In this document: positions 11,161 through 21,855 of the stretch, one piece after another
How positions within the stretch are numbered: position 1 is the stretch's first letter
Layout of the letters: each line of letters starts with the position of its first letter
Source: Lunularia cruciata
Taxonomy: Eukaryota > Streptophyta > Marchantiopsida > Lunulariales > Lunulariaceae
DNA: 64,000 bases
Assembly: GCA_948567375.1 (NCBI GenBank)
Contig: OX419758.1
Coordinates: forward strand, 31,315,001 to 31,379,000
Reading direction: 5' to 3'
Position numbers and translations under genes: made by a program
The notes under the pieces: model-generated
Seen by the model: only the letters and a program-made list of their open reading frames with translations
Database searches by the model: none
Told to the model about the DNA's origin: nothing

Positions 11161-11889
11161 TAACTATAATTATTGAAAAACATTGAAAAATTATAGTAAT
11201 TGGTATAGTAAACATTGAAAAAGGCACAAACTATATCTTGTAAGGTGCAATTAGTGCATTTGGTTGCCTAATAATATGAGGTTGATAGGCTGTAGACAAG
11301 CAAGATTGATGCCAAGTAGTTTGAAGAGTGCTTACCAAAATTTACCAATGAATCAAGGATCAAAATCAAAGATGAGACTATTGGCATCCCATGGTGCTTG
11401 AAGACAATGTCAAAATAATCTTGGCTAGCATTAGAGGATCCATTCCAAGTGAATTTGCTTGCTAAGTTTATCAACAAATACCACAATGGCGGTATAGCTC
11501 TAATCCATTTTAGATAAGGATGTGATGAAGTTGAGATTGACACATTCCCATTGGGTAGTTAGAATGGGAAGTGGTTGAAGTAGTCCACTCAATCTTTTTT
11601 TGTTGATCTTGTTATGTTTGCAACCCTCACAAGATCAAACAAACTCTTGAACTTCTTGTGCTATGTTTGGCCAACACCATTGACATTGAAGGGTATTCAA
11701 GGTTTTGTTCACATTCAAATGACTAGTGATTGGTAAGCCATGGAATTCTTGAAGCCACATAGGTTGGAGATCACCCATAGTTGGCACATAGATCCAATCC
11801 TCCCAAAATGGAAGGCCCTCCTTGAAGCAAAAAGTGTTGTACTCCTTATTGTGCACTGCAAATTTGGACCAATTGAAAGAAGGGATCAT
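11161..11889 (-). pseudogene. E3 integrase zinc-binding domain and core (decayed)
   Basis: From 11889: HGLPITSHLNVNKTLNTLQ and CWPNIAQEVQEF give the H..H part of the HHCC module. The core is visible at 11268-11543 as FDIVFKHHGMP (the 'FKHHGMP' block before the second catalytic Asp) and LVNFGKHSSNYL. Stops and a frameshift separate the two. Good blockwise agreement with E4-E6 and E8. Confidence 0.8.
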
Positions 11890-12297
11890 GTTGTAAAGCA
11901 GTCTTCTTGAACTCTATGTGTATCTTTAAGTTGGTTGACATTATGGTGATTATTGCTATCATGGAAGATTTAAGAAGAACATTCAAATCATGAAGTTGTG
12001 ATAAGGCATCAAGAATGATATAGAACTTGTTGAGTTTGTACTCAAATTTGATGGTGAATAACTATAGTTGTTCCCCCTATTGATGATATTGACTCTTCAT
12101 GGATTCTAACGGTAAGGTCTGCAACAAAGTTTTGCGATTAGTTTGCATGATCACTTGTTTTCCTAAGAGATAATGTCTCCATACCTTTGTGCCATATACC
12201 ATTGCAATTTTTTTTCAATCTTGGACAAAATAATTTCTTTCTATTATATTTAGTAGGCAAGACATTAGGCCATGGGATGTAAACCATCTAGAAATTC
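11890..12297 (-). pseudogene. E3 RNase H (decayed)
   Basis: The minus strand near 12110-12210 reads VYGTKVWRHYLLGKQVIMQT, and 12010-12050 ends with KFYIILDALS, the 'DALSR' terminus of RNase H. The TDHKPL block has mutated to TNRKTL, so a conserved Asp-His pair is lost here. Confidence 0.75.
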
Positions 12298-13120
12298 CTA
12301 TTGCAACACCTTTCCCATGGCAAAGTTAGAAATATCAAAATCAACCACACAAGGTAGTTGAGGATTGTATGGTTGGAGGATGGATTGTAAGGACATCATG
12401 TGCTTCAATTTCTTGAATGCTTCTTTGTGCTTAGTGGTCCACATAAAGCTTGATATCTTCCCAAAGAGATTGTTCAATGGTGTGGCCACATGAGCATAAT
12501 AATGGATGAACCGTTGGTAAAAACTTGCCAATCCATTAAATTCCTAAACTTTCGTGGCATCGTTTGGAGTAAGTCAATCAGTAATAGCTTTGCTTTTCTT
12601 ATCTTCCATCTTGATCCTCTTTGTTGAGTTTTATGACCAAAGAAAATAACCTCTTTTTGCCAAAAAGCACACTTTGACTTCTTGTAGAAAAATTTCCACT
12701 AATGAAGTTGTTATAAGACTTCTCATACATGATTCCTCTGTCATACCTTTATCTTATTGTAAATTAAAATATCATGAAAGAATACCACCATATATTGATT
12801 CAAAGGCCACTCCAACACCCAATGCATTTGACCATGAAAATTGCCAAATCCATGAAATAGCCACTTTGTGATCCAACTTTGAGAAATATTATGCTCTACT
12901 TAATTGATTCAAAAAGTCATCAAATCAAGGCAAGGGATTCATATTCTTCATGGTTTTTTATTAAGGTTATGATAGTCAATACATAGTCTAAGACCTCCAT
13001 CCTTTTTTGGTACAAAGAGTATTGATGCTCCTCATGGAGATGTACTATGTCATGTGAAATCCTTCTCCAAGAACCCCATCAATGTTGTTTGAAGTTCCTC
13101 TAACTCTTTTGTGAAAGCTA
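12298..13120 (-). pseudogene. E3 reverse transcriptase (decayed)
   Basis: The thumb region MASFYQRFIHYYAHVATPL leads into WTTKHKEAFKKLKHMMSLQ at 12298-12531. Upstream (12540-13120) the fingers/palm sequence is fragmented: the KKDGGL region lies near 13000 and the FLDDI region near 12760, but stops prevent a clean reading. The equivalent blocks in E4 and E5 are far better preserved. Confidence 0.75.
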
Positions 13121-13480
13121 ATAAATTTCTCTGTCCATGGGAGCACTACTTGGCAATAGCTCAATCTTGAAAGGTATACTTCAATCAAAGAGTAATCTCT
13201 TTGAAAGATCATCCACAAACACATCTACAAAATCTTAAACTATCATATCAACCATTGTTTTTTGATCCTCATTAGAGTCTCCTTGTACAATAGGTTCAAT
13301 CCACACCAAAAGAATAGGAATATCTTCCTCCAAAGCTTGTTTTATAGCTACTATACTTATAGACTTCCCATCTTAGGATTGACTATTTCTTAGATGTCTT
13401 ACTCAAAGGTACCAAATAACCTAATTGGTAATTTTTACCTTTGTAATGTACTAAAATTTTTCATTGGGCCCAATCAAATT

Positions 13481-13840
13481 GAATCTTATGACATTCAAAC
13501 CAAGGAATATCTAGAATGATATTGTAACATCAAAGAGTGATCACAAATCTTATGTACTCAAAATACTCAATCCTAATCTTAAATGCAATAGGTTGTGAGG
13601 TTTAGACGGCAAAGCCTTTTCTCCAATTTGCCATTATCAAGTTGCTACCTAATATTGTTGTTATATGAATGTCTAATTCCTTTGCTAATTGCATCAACAT
13701 GCAATTTGTAGAATTTCCAAAATCAATCAAGATTCTACAACCACAATTGGATATCATACCTTGCAAGTGAATCAAACTTGCATAGATTGAGCTTTCAATC
13801 CTGTTAGAAATAATCAATTTTCTAGTAAATGGCTCAATAT
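13481..13840 (-). pseudogene. E3 aspartic protease (decayed)
   Basis: From 13817: SSIYASLIHLQGMISNCGCR, ILIDFGNSTNCMLMQLAKEL and GSNLIMANWRKGFAV. The active-site triad reads D-F-G. The same block in E4 is also D-F-G, so the substitution may predate the copies or reflect family drift. The C-terminal half (13481-13600) has stops. The linker between protease and RT (13121-13480) is not clearly readable. Confidence 0.75.
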
Positions 13841-13849
13841 ATACTATTG

Positions 13850-14040
13850 TGATTATTTTTTTCCTTGATCATTGTGTTTCATGAAATCCCTTTGGGTAAT
13901 TGGTTAGGGTTGGAGTGGATATTTTGCAATGTGATGTCTAATTTGGCAACAATAGAAGCAACCACCATTTTTTCACAACCACTCTTGGTCTATCATGCTA
14001 AGTGGTCTTTGTTGGATGCCATCAATCTCCATAGGTGTTG
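13850..14040 (-). pseudogene. E3 gag zinc knuckle (broken, interrupted by a solo LTR)
   Basis: The minus strand reads CFYCCQIRHHIAKY, the remains of a C-x2-C-x4-H-x4-C knuckle whose last Cys has become Tyr. Immediately to its right, at 14040/14041, gag is cut by the solo LTR-B and resumes at 14885. Confidence 0.7.
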
Positions 14041-14889
14041 TGTAATCTTCTAAGGATAAGAGACCTTAAGAGAGACACAAGAGAAAACATAAAGCTTTGC
14101 ACTCAATCTTTGATGCCCCAAAGGAGAACCTTGATTGTTTTATATAGTTGTAATCTTTTGAGGATACGAGACCTTAAGAGAAACATAGGAGAAAACACAA
14201 AGCTTTGCACTCAATCTTCGATGCTCCAAGGGAGCACCTTGATTATATTATATAGCAAATGGGACTTCTTCAAAGGAAGCTCCACCCTTGGATCAGATCC
14301 AAGGATAGTGACATGTCTGCAAGTTCTACCCTTAAATTGGTTGCATGCATGGGTGACATGTTGGTTTTGATCCTATTTGGTTGGTCAAACCATCTTGGAC
14401 TAGAGGGAATCTTTCTATAAGAATCTCCAAATTGTGTGGGTGAGGTACCATTGGAAAGCTTTTGATGAGACAAGCCTAGGGGAGGGAAGGCCATCCTTTA
14501 ATGTGTTTTAGGGGGTTGGCATATTTTTGAGGCCTAATTCATATGTTTGGGCCTCCAAAACTGGTTTTGAAGTTTTCAAGCTATTTTTGGTTCCTACCCT
14601 ATTAGTAAAATTCCTCTTTTGGTGACACCCATATCTGATCTACCTAGCCCATCATACATAATATCCTTCCATATGTAACACCAAGCCAATTTTCACCTCC
14701 AAATAATATGTCTAGCTTTTGGTATTATAAATTCAACCTATTTTTGCCTCTTGCACTATTAGTAGAAGTACTCTTTTGGTGATAACTCTATCTAATATAC
14801 CTAGTCCATCATACATAAGATACTTCTAGATATTAACAAGCCAACTTTCACCTCTGGATGATATATCCGGTTATTGATATTACATGTTG
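14036..14889 (-). mobile_element. Solo LTR-B nested in E3 gag, exact TSD TGTTG
   Basis: The LTR spans 14041 (TGTAATC in plus view) to 14884 (ATATTACA) and is flanked by TGTTG at 14036-14040 and again at 14885-14889. The paralogous gag of E4 (near 22083) has GGTGTTGGCTCC with a single copy, so it shows the empty site. At 844 bp it is longer than the 591-bp LTR of E2 because both ends are tandemly duplicated: about 108 bp at the left (14041-14148 repeated at 14149-14256) and about 165 bp at the right. Confidence 0.9.
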
Positions 14890-15714
14890 GCTTGTCCACT
14901 TGTGCTTGGTGTGTTTGCATGTTTTGTAGAGGTCTAGGTCAAGCCCAATTTGTGGTAACCAAGGATTCAAAGCCCTCAACCATCTGCATGGATTCTTCTA
15001 GATGCTTGGGTTCACAAATGGTTACTTCCAAGTTGGTGTGTGATTCCAAACCTATCACAAAGCAATCCAATGCTTCATATTCTTGTATGTCTAGAATCAA
15101 TATCATGGTGTTTTGGAATTGATAAGTGTAACTTCTCATTGAACCAAATTGCCTCAATCCTTCCAGTCAATCTCATGCAACTTGTGTAACATTCACAACT
15201 TTGAATTCCCTAATGACTGCATTCTTGAAGTCTTCTTATGTTGAAATTGGAGCAACAAATTACCATTGAGTTTCCTCCACTCAAAATTGTCACCATAGTT
15301 TTTCCGTACCATCTAATTGACTTGAAACTAAGAAGATTTACCTTAAATCATCTACAAGATTTGTAGCTTCAAAATAACATTCACAATCAAACAAAAACTT
15401 CTCTAATAGATTCTTGCCTTCAAAGACCTTTGATTTCAGAAATTGCACTCAATCTTCTCCTTATCCTTCTCAAAATGTCACTCTCTCTAGTTGTTCCTAC
15501 TCTTGACTATCATGATAACTTGCTTCCAACAATTAAGTGAGATGCTCTATCCATTGCTACATAGCAATGATAGTTTTGGGCATTGCCACCATGACTACTA
15601 CTCTATACACTAATGTCTCATGATTCTCTAAGTAAACACGTAGATGTTCTCTATAAGTTACAATTGGAAGGATCAATGGCTTGTCAAAAAAGGTAATTGT
15701 ATTAAAAAATTCTT
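14890..15714 (-). pseudogene. E3 gag capsid region (decayed)
   Basis: From 15157 leftward: MRQFGSMRSYTYQFQNTMI, EALDCFVIGLESHTNLEVTI and EPKHLEESMQMVEGFESL. These are the capsid blocks 'EAL..FV.GL...T..EV....P..LEEAM..A' of plant Ty3 gag, also present in E4 and E6. The more N-terminal part, up to 15714, is frame-broken. LTR-D interrupts it at about 15715. Confidence 0.75.
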
Positions 15715-16409
15715 GGCCTATGAGCCAGCCTTTCTCTCACTCAGAATGAACCTCTGATGGCTATTATGGTAGCGCACCATGGACTAAGAAGGCAAGGAAC
15801 CCCAACTCCATCATACTCCTCCAAGGCTAATACTCCAAGACTCAAGACATTGCTCACTAGAGAACTCAATGAAAGAGAGATAGTTGCAAATGAAAAGGAT
15901 GATGAGTACCTCCTCATCCCTTGTTTATATACTTGTGAAACAGTTACGCACTAAAGTTACTAATTACCATAATAACTCAAGTTACTAGCCTAAAAGTCAA
16001 GTAAAGTCAAAAAGTAGAAAGGAATATCCATTTACATGGGCATATTCCACTAGCATGTGATCTTATCTTGACCCAACCACTAAGTCAAGGATTCCTTCAC
16101 ATAAGTTTCCTTGGACTATAGAAGAATCCAAAACAAAAAGGCTTGCGGGCCCAAGAGTTCTCAACTCTTTCCTCAAAGCCAAACACCTAGGAATGATACC
16201 AAGTCAACACACTTGAATCCAAAATAGTGGTGCTCATCTTTTCCACTTCCCCTAAAGTAAGGTCCCCTCTATCTTAGCTATGCCTAACTTTAGCGAATCA
16301 TGACTAATGTAGAACCATCCTTTATCTCTATGTAAATAATATCTCTCAAGTACTTGTAATACCAAGCTAAATATCACAATACTACACACATGCACAAATG
16401 GGTGTTACA
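15715..16409 (-). mobile_element. LTR-D copy nested in E3 gag
   Basis: About 695 bp that aligns along its length with the solo LTR-D at 44632-45338: shared words include ATGGCTATTA, GCGCACCATG, CTCAACTCTTTCCTCAAA and a terminal GGGTGTTACA. The left edge is less sharp here, and the flanking bases do not give a clean TSD. Orientation is assigned from the E8 copy, which lies in a plus element, and is uncertain. Confidence 0.7.
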
Positions 16410-16536
16410 TGCCAAAGCAAGAAGTCATGAATTTTTAGAAATGATATTTTGGCATATACTAAATCCCAATAATTTGGAGGGTGACTGATTTGGTAGTCCA
16501 TAGATTCCATCCATCACATTCTTGCTCTAATGCCAA
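16410..16536 (-). promoter_or_regulatory. E3 gag start/leader with PBS
   Basis: After LTR-D, E3 resumes (GCCAAAGCAAGAAG) and reaches the PBS at about 16525-16535, read on the minus strand as TGGCATTAGAGC. This differs from TGGTATCAGAGC at two positions, one base from the LTR start. Confidence 0.7.
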
Positions 16537-16975
16537 TGTAAAAGACTAAGGAGAAGAATAGGAGAATAGAAAATTGAAATGGAAAGTCATGTTGGAAACA
16601 CTCAAGTGAGTGAAACTATAGATGCTTAGCATGAGCATGGGCTTTGGTATTTATAACAAAGCAACATAAGACTCTTGACACGCTTCCCTCTCAAAGTTGC
16701 CTCCTTGGAGTGCAAGCTAAGTTACCCAAGAATTTTCCAAGGAAATTTCCTTCTAAATGTCACCTACTTGGTGTACAAGCTAAGCTAGTCATTAAATTCA
16801 TGTGCAAGTTACCCAATCTTTCAAAGGTACTAAGAAGTTTCTAAGTGATTTTAGAACATTTGATCAAGAATATTCCTAGATGCTTCTAGAACATTCTAGA
16901 ACCTTAACTATATTTGACTTGTTTTACAAAATTATTAGCATGTGCTCACTCATCTACTAATTCCATATTCTTACA
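16537..16975 (-). repeat. E3 5' LTR (LTR-A)
   Basis: From TGTAAAAGAC next to the PBS to TATTCTTACA. TATA box (minus strand, CTATAAATACC form) near 16645-16657 is altered to TTATAAATACC. U3 to its right is partly decayed, so its GAA/TTC arrays are weaker than in E4. Confidence 0.85.
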
Positions 16976-18780
16976 AAGATGCTCTTATATCATCAACTTT
17001 TTATGGGAATATTGGCCTTGATGGCACTCCATATTAACGAATAGATTCTTATAACATGGTTTTCCATTTCTTACTATTTTTTGAGTAAGTACTTTTGTTT
17101 CTTGTCTAAGGAGTTTCAATAGAACACTCTTATGGTTTGGTTTGTCACACCCTAGACATTTAGGTTTGCCTTATTATTTTAGTCATGCATTTCTATTTAA
17201 GACACAAGTTATATACACTTTATGATGTGCTTAGCATAGAGAGCTCACTGGAGTTATGACATTATTCAAGACACAATGAACATAGTTTCTATGGTCCATA
17301 TGGTCTTAAGTATAGATTGAGTAGTGGTTAGACTTACATAACCACCTCCTTAGTAAATGATGGCAAATATATTGATTTTCACAAATAGATGCCATACTTA
17401 AATTGATGTAGGGGTTACCAACCACCTACAAATGAAAAAATTCTTGACATAAGTAGTCATTCAACAAAAGCAAAAGCATCATAGCCATCAAGAGTAAGGA
17501 GAACTATCATGCCCCACAATTGGACTCCTATACCTTTTTAGTCTTGGCCTTGGAGATATTTGGGCATCTTCACCACCATCTTGATTGTCTTCGTTGAGAA
17601 CATAAAGATTGTAAACATAAAGATCTTTGCCAGGAAGAAGAGCTAGTGTTTTTTTGCTTGCTATACTCACTTTGTAATTTAGATAGAGTATCTTTTTTAC
17701 CTTATGGTGCTCTAAAGCATTGAGCATTCATAGACATGCAATAGCAACAATAACTCTTATCACATCTAGGACACTTCCTCCTTATTTAGTTGATATACTA
17801 TCAAATGACCTTTCTACAATTTAAAGGTAGGTTATTTTGCTTCTTTGTCTTCATTGGTTAGTCTTAGGGTTGTGATCTAGCATAAGACTTTACACTTCTT
17901 CTTTAAGCCTTATGATTTCTTATTGCAAATTTTAACAGTTTGTCTACTCTATTTCCTTTTTGTTATCCTGTTAGGCTTGGTCTTTCTTCTTTCTTCTTAT
18001 CTACTATTCCATTGTAGTTTGAGGTTTTGGTGCTCAAGAACCATTTCATGTAAAAATGCATCATTAGATTTATATGAAAGATGTAGTTTTTAGGCATTAG
18101 GGTTGGTTTCAATGTACACTTGCATCCTACTCTTTAACTTCATGCGTAATGAAAATGAGCACCTTGAAAACTCAATACATAAAAAGAACAAAAAAGAAAG
18201 GAAAGAGAATAAGGCTTCAATGAGAGATCAAGCACCAAATATCTTGATGATTGCAAATATTATCATATATTCTTAAGGTTTTCAATACTACACCTTGTAC
18301 ACAATAAAAATTCACACTTAGCAACTGAAGAAGATATTAGCCATTGCAAATATATTAATCTCAAATGCAAGGTTAGAATCAAAACATCTCACATGTAGTA
18401 CACTTTTGCTTGGTGAAATGTTCATAATTTAGTTACTACAAAGAAAATTTAGTTCTTTGTGTTTTTGACTTATCTTTTTAAAAAAGTATCATTATCTTAT
18501 AGATAGCTAACAATAGAAAAATCTGATCAAGAGGTAAAATTGTAACAATAATTGCAATTTTAATGCAATTGAAGTAATATATCATAGAGTTTTGCATATG
18601 GAAATTTACACTAGAGCAAAAATAAAAAATAAAACATTTGTACTTTCATCATCTTTTTGATTTTGAGGAATATTCCCTTCTAGTTTACATAAGTTCCTTG
18701 AATATTCACAATGAGCTCCTTAGACATTCAAGAAAAAATCCTTGAAAATCACAACTACCAAATATTTCCTTGACCTCTAA
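16976..18780. other. AT-rich spacer with one unrecognised small ORF
   Basis: 1.8 kb between E3 and E4. The only notable frame is minus 17727-17488 (79 codons), containing KVKKILYLNYKVSIASKK and an Arg/Pro-rich end (SPRPRLKRYRSPIVG). I do not recognise it and it has no flanking support, so it may be chance or a fragment of a mobile element. No repeat family from elsewhere in the window was found here. Confidence 0.4.
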
Positions 18781-19198
18781 TGTAAAAGACAAACCAAGGA
18801 GAGAAATAGGAGAATGGAAGTTCACATTGGGATGCTTGAATGAGGGGAAACTCCGAATGCCTACCATGAGCTTCGGCTTTGGCATTTATAGGTAGCATAC
18901 AAGGCCCTTGAGAAGCTTCTCAAGAAGCTTCCTTGAGTCTCTTTCTTAGAGTGCAAGCCAAGTTAACTAGGAACCTTCTCAAGAAACTTCCTTCTAGAAG
19001 TTGTTTACTTCATGTGGAAGCTAAGCTTGTTAGAAGCTTCCAGAAGCTTCCTTCTAGAAGCTACTTGCTTGGAGTGCAAGTTAACTAGTTGGGAAGCTTC
19101 CCAAAAAGCTTCCCAAGAAGCTTCCTAGATGCTTTTGGAATATAATAGGCTAATTTGGCTTATTCTCTACTTTGATAGCCTTACTAACTATGTAGCTA
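18781..19198 (-). repeat. E4 3' LTR (LTR-A), inner end deleted
   Basis: Begins TGTAAAAGAC and runs to GTAGCTAT, about 15 bp short of the expected terminal TGTTACA because of the deletion into integrase. The TATA region is GGCATTTATAG (plus view) near 18880, so the minus TATA is CTATAAATGCC. Confidence 0.85.
19033..19050 (-). promoter_or_regulatory. Perfect four-unit heat-shock element in E4 3' LTR
   Basis: GAAgcTTCcaGAAgcTTC: four alternating pentamers with the exact two-base spacing of the consensus nGAAnnTTCn array bound by heat-shock transcription factors. It lies about 150 bp upstream of the minus-strand TATA box. Function is inferred. Confidence 0.6.
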
Positions 19199-19772
19199 TC
19201 ATTATTAAAGTAGAGTTGCGCCAAGGTTGGAGCATCCACAATATCAACCATTGGTGCCAAATGGATTTACTTACTAAGCTTATCCACAAACACCACAATT
19301 GCTGTGTGACCTTTTGTGTCTTGGGCAAGGAGGTGATGAGATCTAAGCTCACATGTTCCCAACAAGTAATTGGAATGGGAAGTGGTTGAAGGAGTCCACT
19401 CGGCTTCTGGTTACTGGCCTTGTTGTGTTTACAACTCTCACACAATCAGACAAACTCCCAAACATCTTGTGTCATGTTGGGCCACCACCATTGGCGTTGG
19501 AGGGTACCCAAGGTCTTGTCCACCCCCATGTGACCAGCTATTGGTAAATCATGGGCTTCTTGAAGGCGCACAAGTTGGAGATCACCTTTGGCTGGAACAT
19601 AGATCCAGTCCGTATAGAATAGAAGGGCTTCCTTGAAGGAGATTGTTGTCAAATGACCATGTACCATTTGGAAGAAGGGATCTTTTTGTAGAGCTGACCA
19701 AAACTCATTGTGGACCTTGGGGTCAATTGACACCGTCATAATTGCCACAATGATGAGAAGAAGAGAATTCAA
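19199..19772 (-). pseudogene. E4 integrase, N-terminal part (truncated)
   Basis: From 19772: the connector, then HDLPIAGHMGVDKTLGTLQ and WWWPNMTQDVWEFV, the H..H half of the zinc module, followed at 19445 by CESCKHNKAS, the C..C half. Next come WEHVSLDLITSLPKT, which carries the first catalytic Asp, and a frameshifted stretch. A stop falls between the two zinc halves. Sequence ends in the core at about 19202, where it meets the LTR, so the second Asp and the Glu are missing. Confidence 0.85.
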
Positions 19773-20110
19773 ATCAGGTCATCATGATAGAGCATCAAGG
19801 ATGACATGGAACCAACTTGGTTTGTACTCAAGTTTGATGTCAAAAAATTGGAGTTTCTCTTCCCATTGATGATGTTGACTCTTCATGAGTTCCAAGTGTA
19901 AGGTCTGCAACAATGGCTTGTGATCAGTTTGCATGACCACTTGTTTCCCCAAGAGGTAATGCCTCCATGCCTTGGTGGCATATACCATTGCAAGTTGCTC
20001 CTGATCTCAAGCAAAGTATCTGATCCCCATCCCCATCCCGATCCCAATTTCTTTCAATTGTATTTAGTCAGTGAGACACAAAGGCAATGGGATGTAATCC
20101 ATCTAGGAAT
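19773..20110 (-). pseudogene. E4 RNase H (few lesions)
   Basis: Minus 19988-19782 is open for 68 codons: MVYATKAWRHYLLGKQVVMQ, TDHKPLLQTLHLELMKSQ, HHQWEEKLQFFDIKLEYK and HVILDALS. The DALS end leads to the protease-cleaved connector. The N-terminal Asp block (VDFDASNFAIGALLQ) lies just right of this at about 20120-20165. A GGGGATGGGGATGGG run near 20025-20040 marks a small local expansion. Confidence 0.8.
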
Positions 20111-21089
20111 TCTATTGTAATAGAGCTCCAATTGCAAAGTTAGAAGCATCAAAATCAACCACACAAGGTAGTTGAGGATCATATGGTTGAAGAATGGGTC
20201 CTGAAGACACCATATGCTTTAACTTCTAGAATGCTTCTTCATGCTTGGTGGTCCACTGGAAACTCGAGTTCTTTCTCAAGAGGTCAGTCAATGGTGTAGC
20301 CACATGAGCATAATAGTGGATGAAATATCAATAAAAACTGGCCAATCCATTGAATGCCCGTACTTCTATAGTATCCTTTGGAGTAGGCCAATCAGTAATG
20401 GCCTTGATCTTCTCTTCTTCAATCTTGATCCCCTTTGATGAAATCTTATGAACCAAGAAGGTAACCTCCTTTTGCAAAAAGGCACACTTCGACTTCTTAC
20501 AGTAAAATTTCCATTGTCATAGTCGTCTTAGGACTTCTCGCACATGATTTACATGTTCTGCCTTTGTCTTGCTATAGATTAAGATATCATCCAAGAACAC
20601 CACCACGGACCGATCCAAGAGTCCATCCAACACCCAATGAATCTAATCCATGAAGACTACTGGAGCATTAGTGAGTCCAAAAGGTAGAACTCTCCACTCA
20701 AAATACCCATACCTTGTGCAAAAGGAAATCTTTTGCACATCCTCTCCATCAATAGGAATTTGCCAATAGCCGCTGCAAAGATCCAACTTGGAAAAGTAGC
20801 GTGCTCCACTTAGTTGATCAAGCAAGTCATCAATCCAAGGCAAGGGATATTCATTCTTCACGGTTTGCTTATTGAGCTCACAATAATCAATATTGAAACA
20901 AAGTCCTCCATCCTTCTTTGAAACAATTAGTACCGGTGCTCCCCAAGAAGAGGTACTATGTTGTATGAAGTCCTTCTCCAACAACTCTGTAAGTGTTTTT
21001 TGCAAATCCTCCAACTCCTTTGATGAGAGCCAATAGATTGGTCTACTCATTGGAGTACTCCTTGGCAATAACTTGATCTTGAAGAGCAT
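20111..21089 (-). pseudogene. E4 reverse transcriptase (well preserved, stops present)
   Basis: Minus 21089-20643 is open for 148 codons: [76 protein letters not shown] and [15 protein letters not shown]. The catalytic [15 protein letters not shown] follows at about 20570-20615 after a TAG that corresponds to CAG (Gln) in E5. The thumb then reads FYCKKSKCAF and KEVTF. It is a Ty3/gypsy RT of standard length with at least three in-frame stops. Confidence 0.88.
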
Positions 21090-21239
21090 ACTTGATAAGA
21101 GGGTAATCTCTTTGGTAGATCATCCTGAAACATGTCTGCAACTCCTTAACTATCTGATCAACCATTGCTTGATGAGGCTCTTGGCCATCCTCAGATTGTT
21201 CTTGTGCAATAGCCTTGATCCACACTGTGAATATAGACT

Positions 21240-21432
21240 TATTTTCCTCCAAAGCTTACTCTATGGTTGCTTTACTAACAAACTTCCCTTCTAGGGACTC
21301 ATCTCTCTTCCAAGCTTGCTCCATGGTTGCCTTCTTGGCAAACTTTACATCTTGGGACTCATCTCCTTTCCAGATTTTCTCTATAGCTACCTTCTCGACA
21401 AAGTTCCCATCTTGGGACTGACTATTTTCAAG
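21240..21432 (-). repeat. E4 protease-RT linker with 20-residue tandem repeats
   Basis: Between protease and RT the frame encodes a charged linker built of about three units of roughly 20 residues: GNFVEKVAIEKIWKGDESQD, VKFAKKATMEQAWKRDESLE and GKFVSKATIE. The DNA shows the same 60-bp periodicity (AAGCTTGCTC / CCATGGTTGC words). E5 and E6 have diverged versions. Role unknown; it may be a flexible spacer. Confidence 0.7.
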
Positions 21433-21498
21433 TGTCTTACTCAAAGGTGTTAGACAACCTAATTGGAAATTCCTACCTTGGTGTTGTACTTGAATTTT

Positions 21499-21855
21499 TC
21501 ATCGGGTCCAATAGAATTGAATCTTATGACATTCAAGCCAAGGTAGACCCAGAATGATATCATAGTGTAGAGGTGCCACTACAAACCTCATACACTCCAA
21601 ATACTCCTTCCCAATCTTGAAGGTAACAGGATGCGAGGTGCAGAATGCAGAACCTTGTCTACCATCCACCATCATCAAACTACTTACAATCATTGGCTTG
21701 ATAAGAATACCCAATTCCTTTGCTACTTGCATAGACATGCAATTCTCTGAACTTCCAAAATCAACCAAAATCCTACAACCCCAATTAGATACTATACATT
21801 GCAAGTGAAGCAAACTTGCATAGGTCGAGCCTTCAATCCCATTGGAACTAATCAA
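21499..21855 (-). pseudogene. E4 aspartic protease (open frame)
   Basis: Open for 118 codons on the minus strand: SSNGIEGSTYASLLHLQCI, ILVDFGSSENCMSMQVAKEL, SSLMMVDGRQGSAFCTSHPV, TFKIGKEYLECMRFVVAPL and HYDIILGLPWLECHKIQF. The last block is the typical C-terminal 'YD.ILG.PWL' of plant Ty3 proteases. The active site reads D-F-G instead of D-S/T-G, so this copy would probably be inactive. Confidence 0.85.

Larger units (their letters stand above)
10048..16975 (-). mobile_element. E3: chromovirus with LTR-A, carrying two nested solo LTRs
   Basis: A minus-strand Ty3/gypsy chromovirus with both LTRs: 3' LTR 10048-10451, then chromodomain, integrase, RNase H, RT, protease, gag, PBS and 5' LTR 16537-16975. 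A solo LTR-B (14041-14884) and an LTR-D copy (about 15715-16409) were inserted into its gag. Without these it would be about 5.4 kb. The flanking 5-mers AATAG and AAGAT do not form a clear TSD. Every coding block has stops. Confidence 0.85.

Noticed and set aside
14035-14370. 111-codon frame with an internal repeat (NLLRIRDLKR twice)
   Set aside because: It is the tandemly duplicated end of solo LTR-B read as protein, not a gene.
10043-16980. Possible TSD of E3 (AATAG / AAGAT)
   Set aside because: Only weak agreement; no better pair within a few bases.
18900-19130. Repeated GAAGCTTC words considered as a CRISPR-like or simple tandem array
   Set aside because: Not regularly spaced repeats with spacers; they are GAA/TTC arrays within LTR-A, seen at the same place in all copies.
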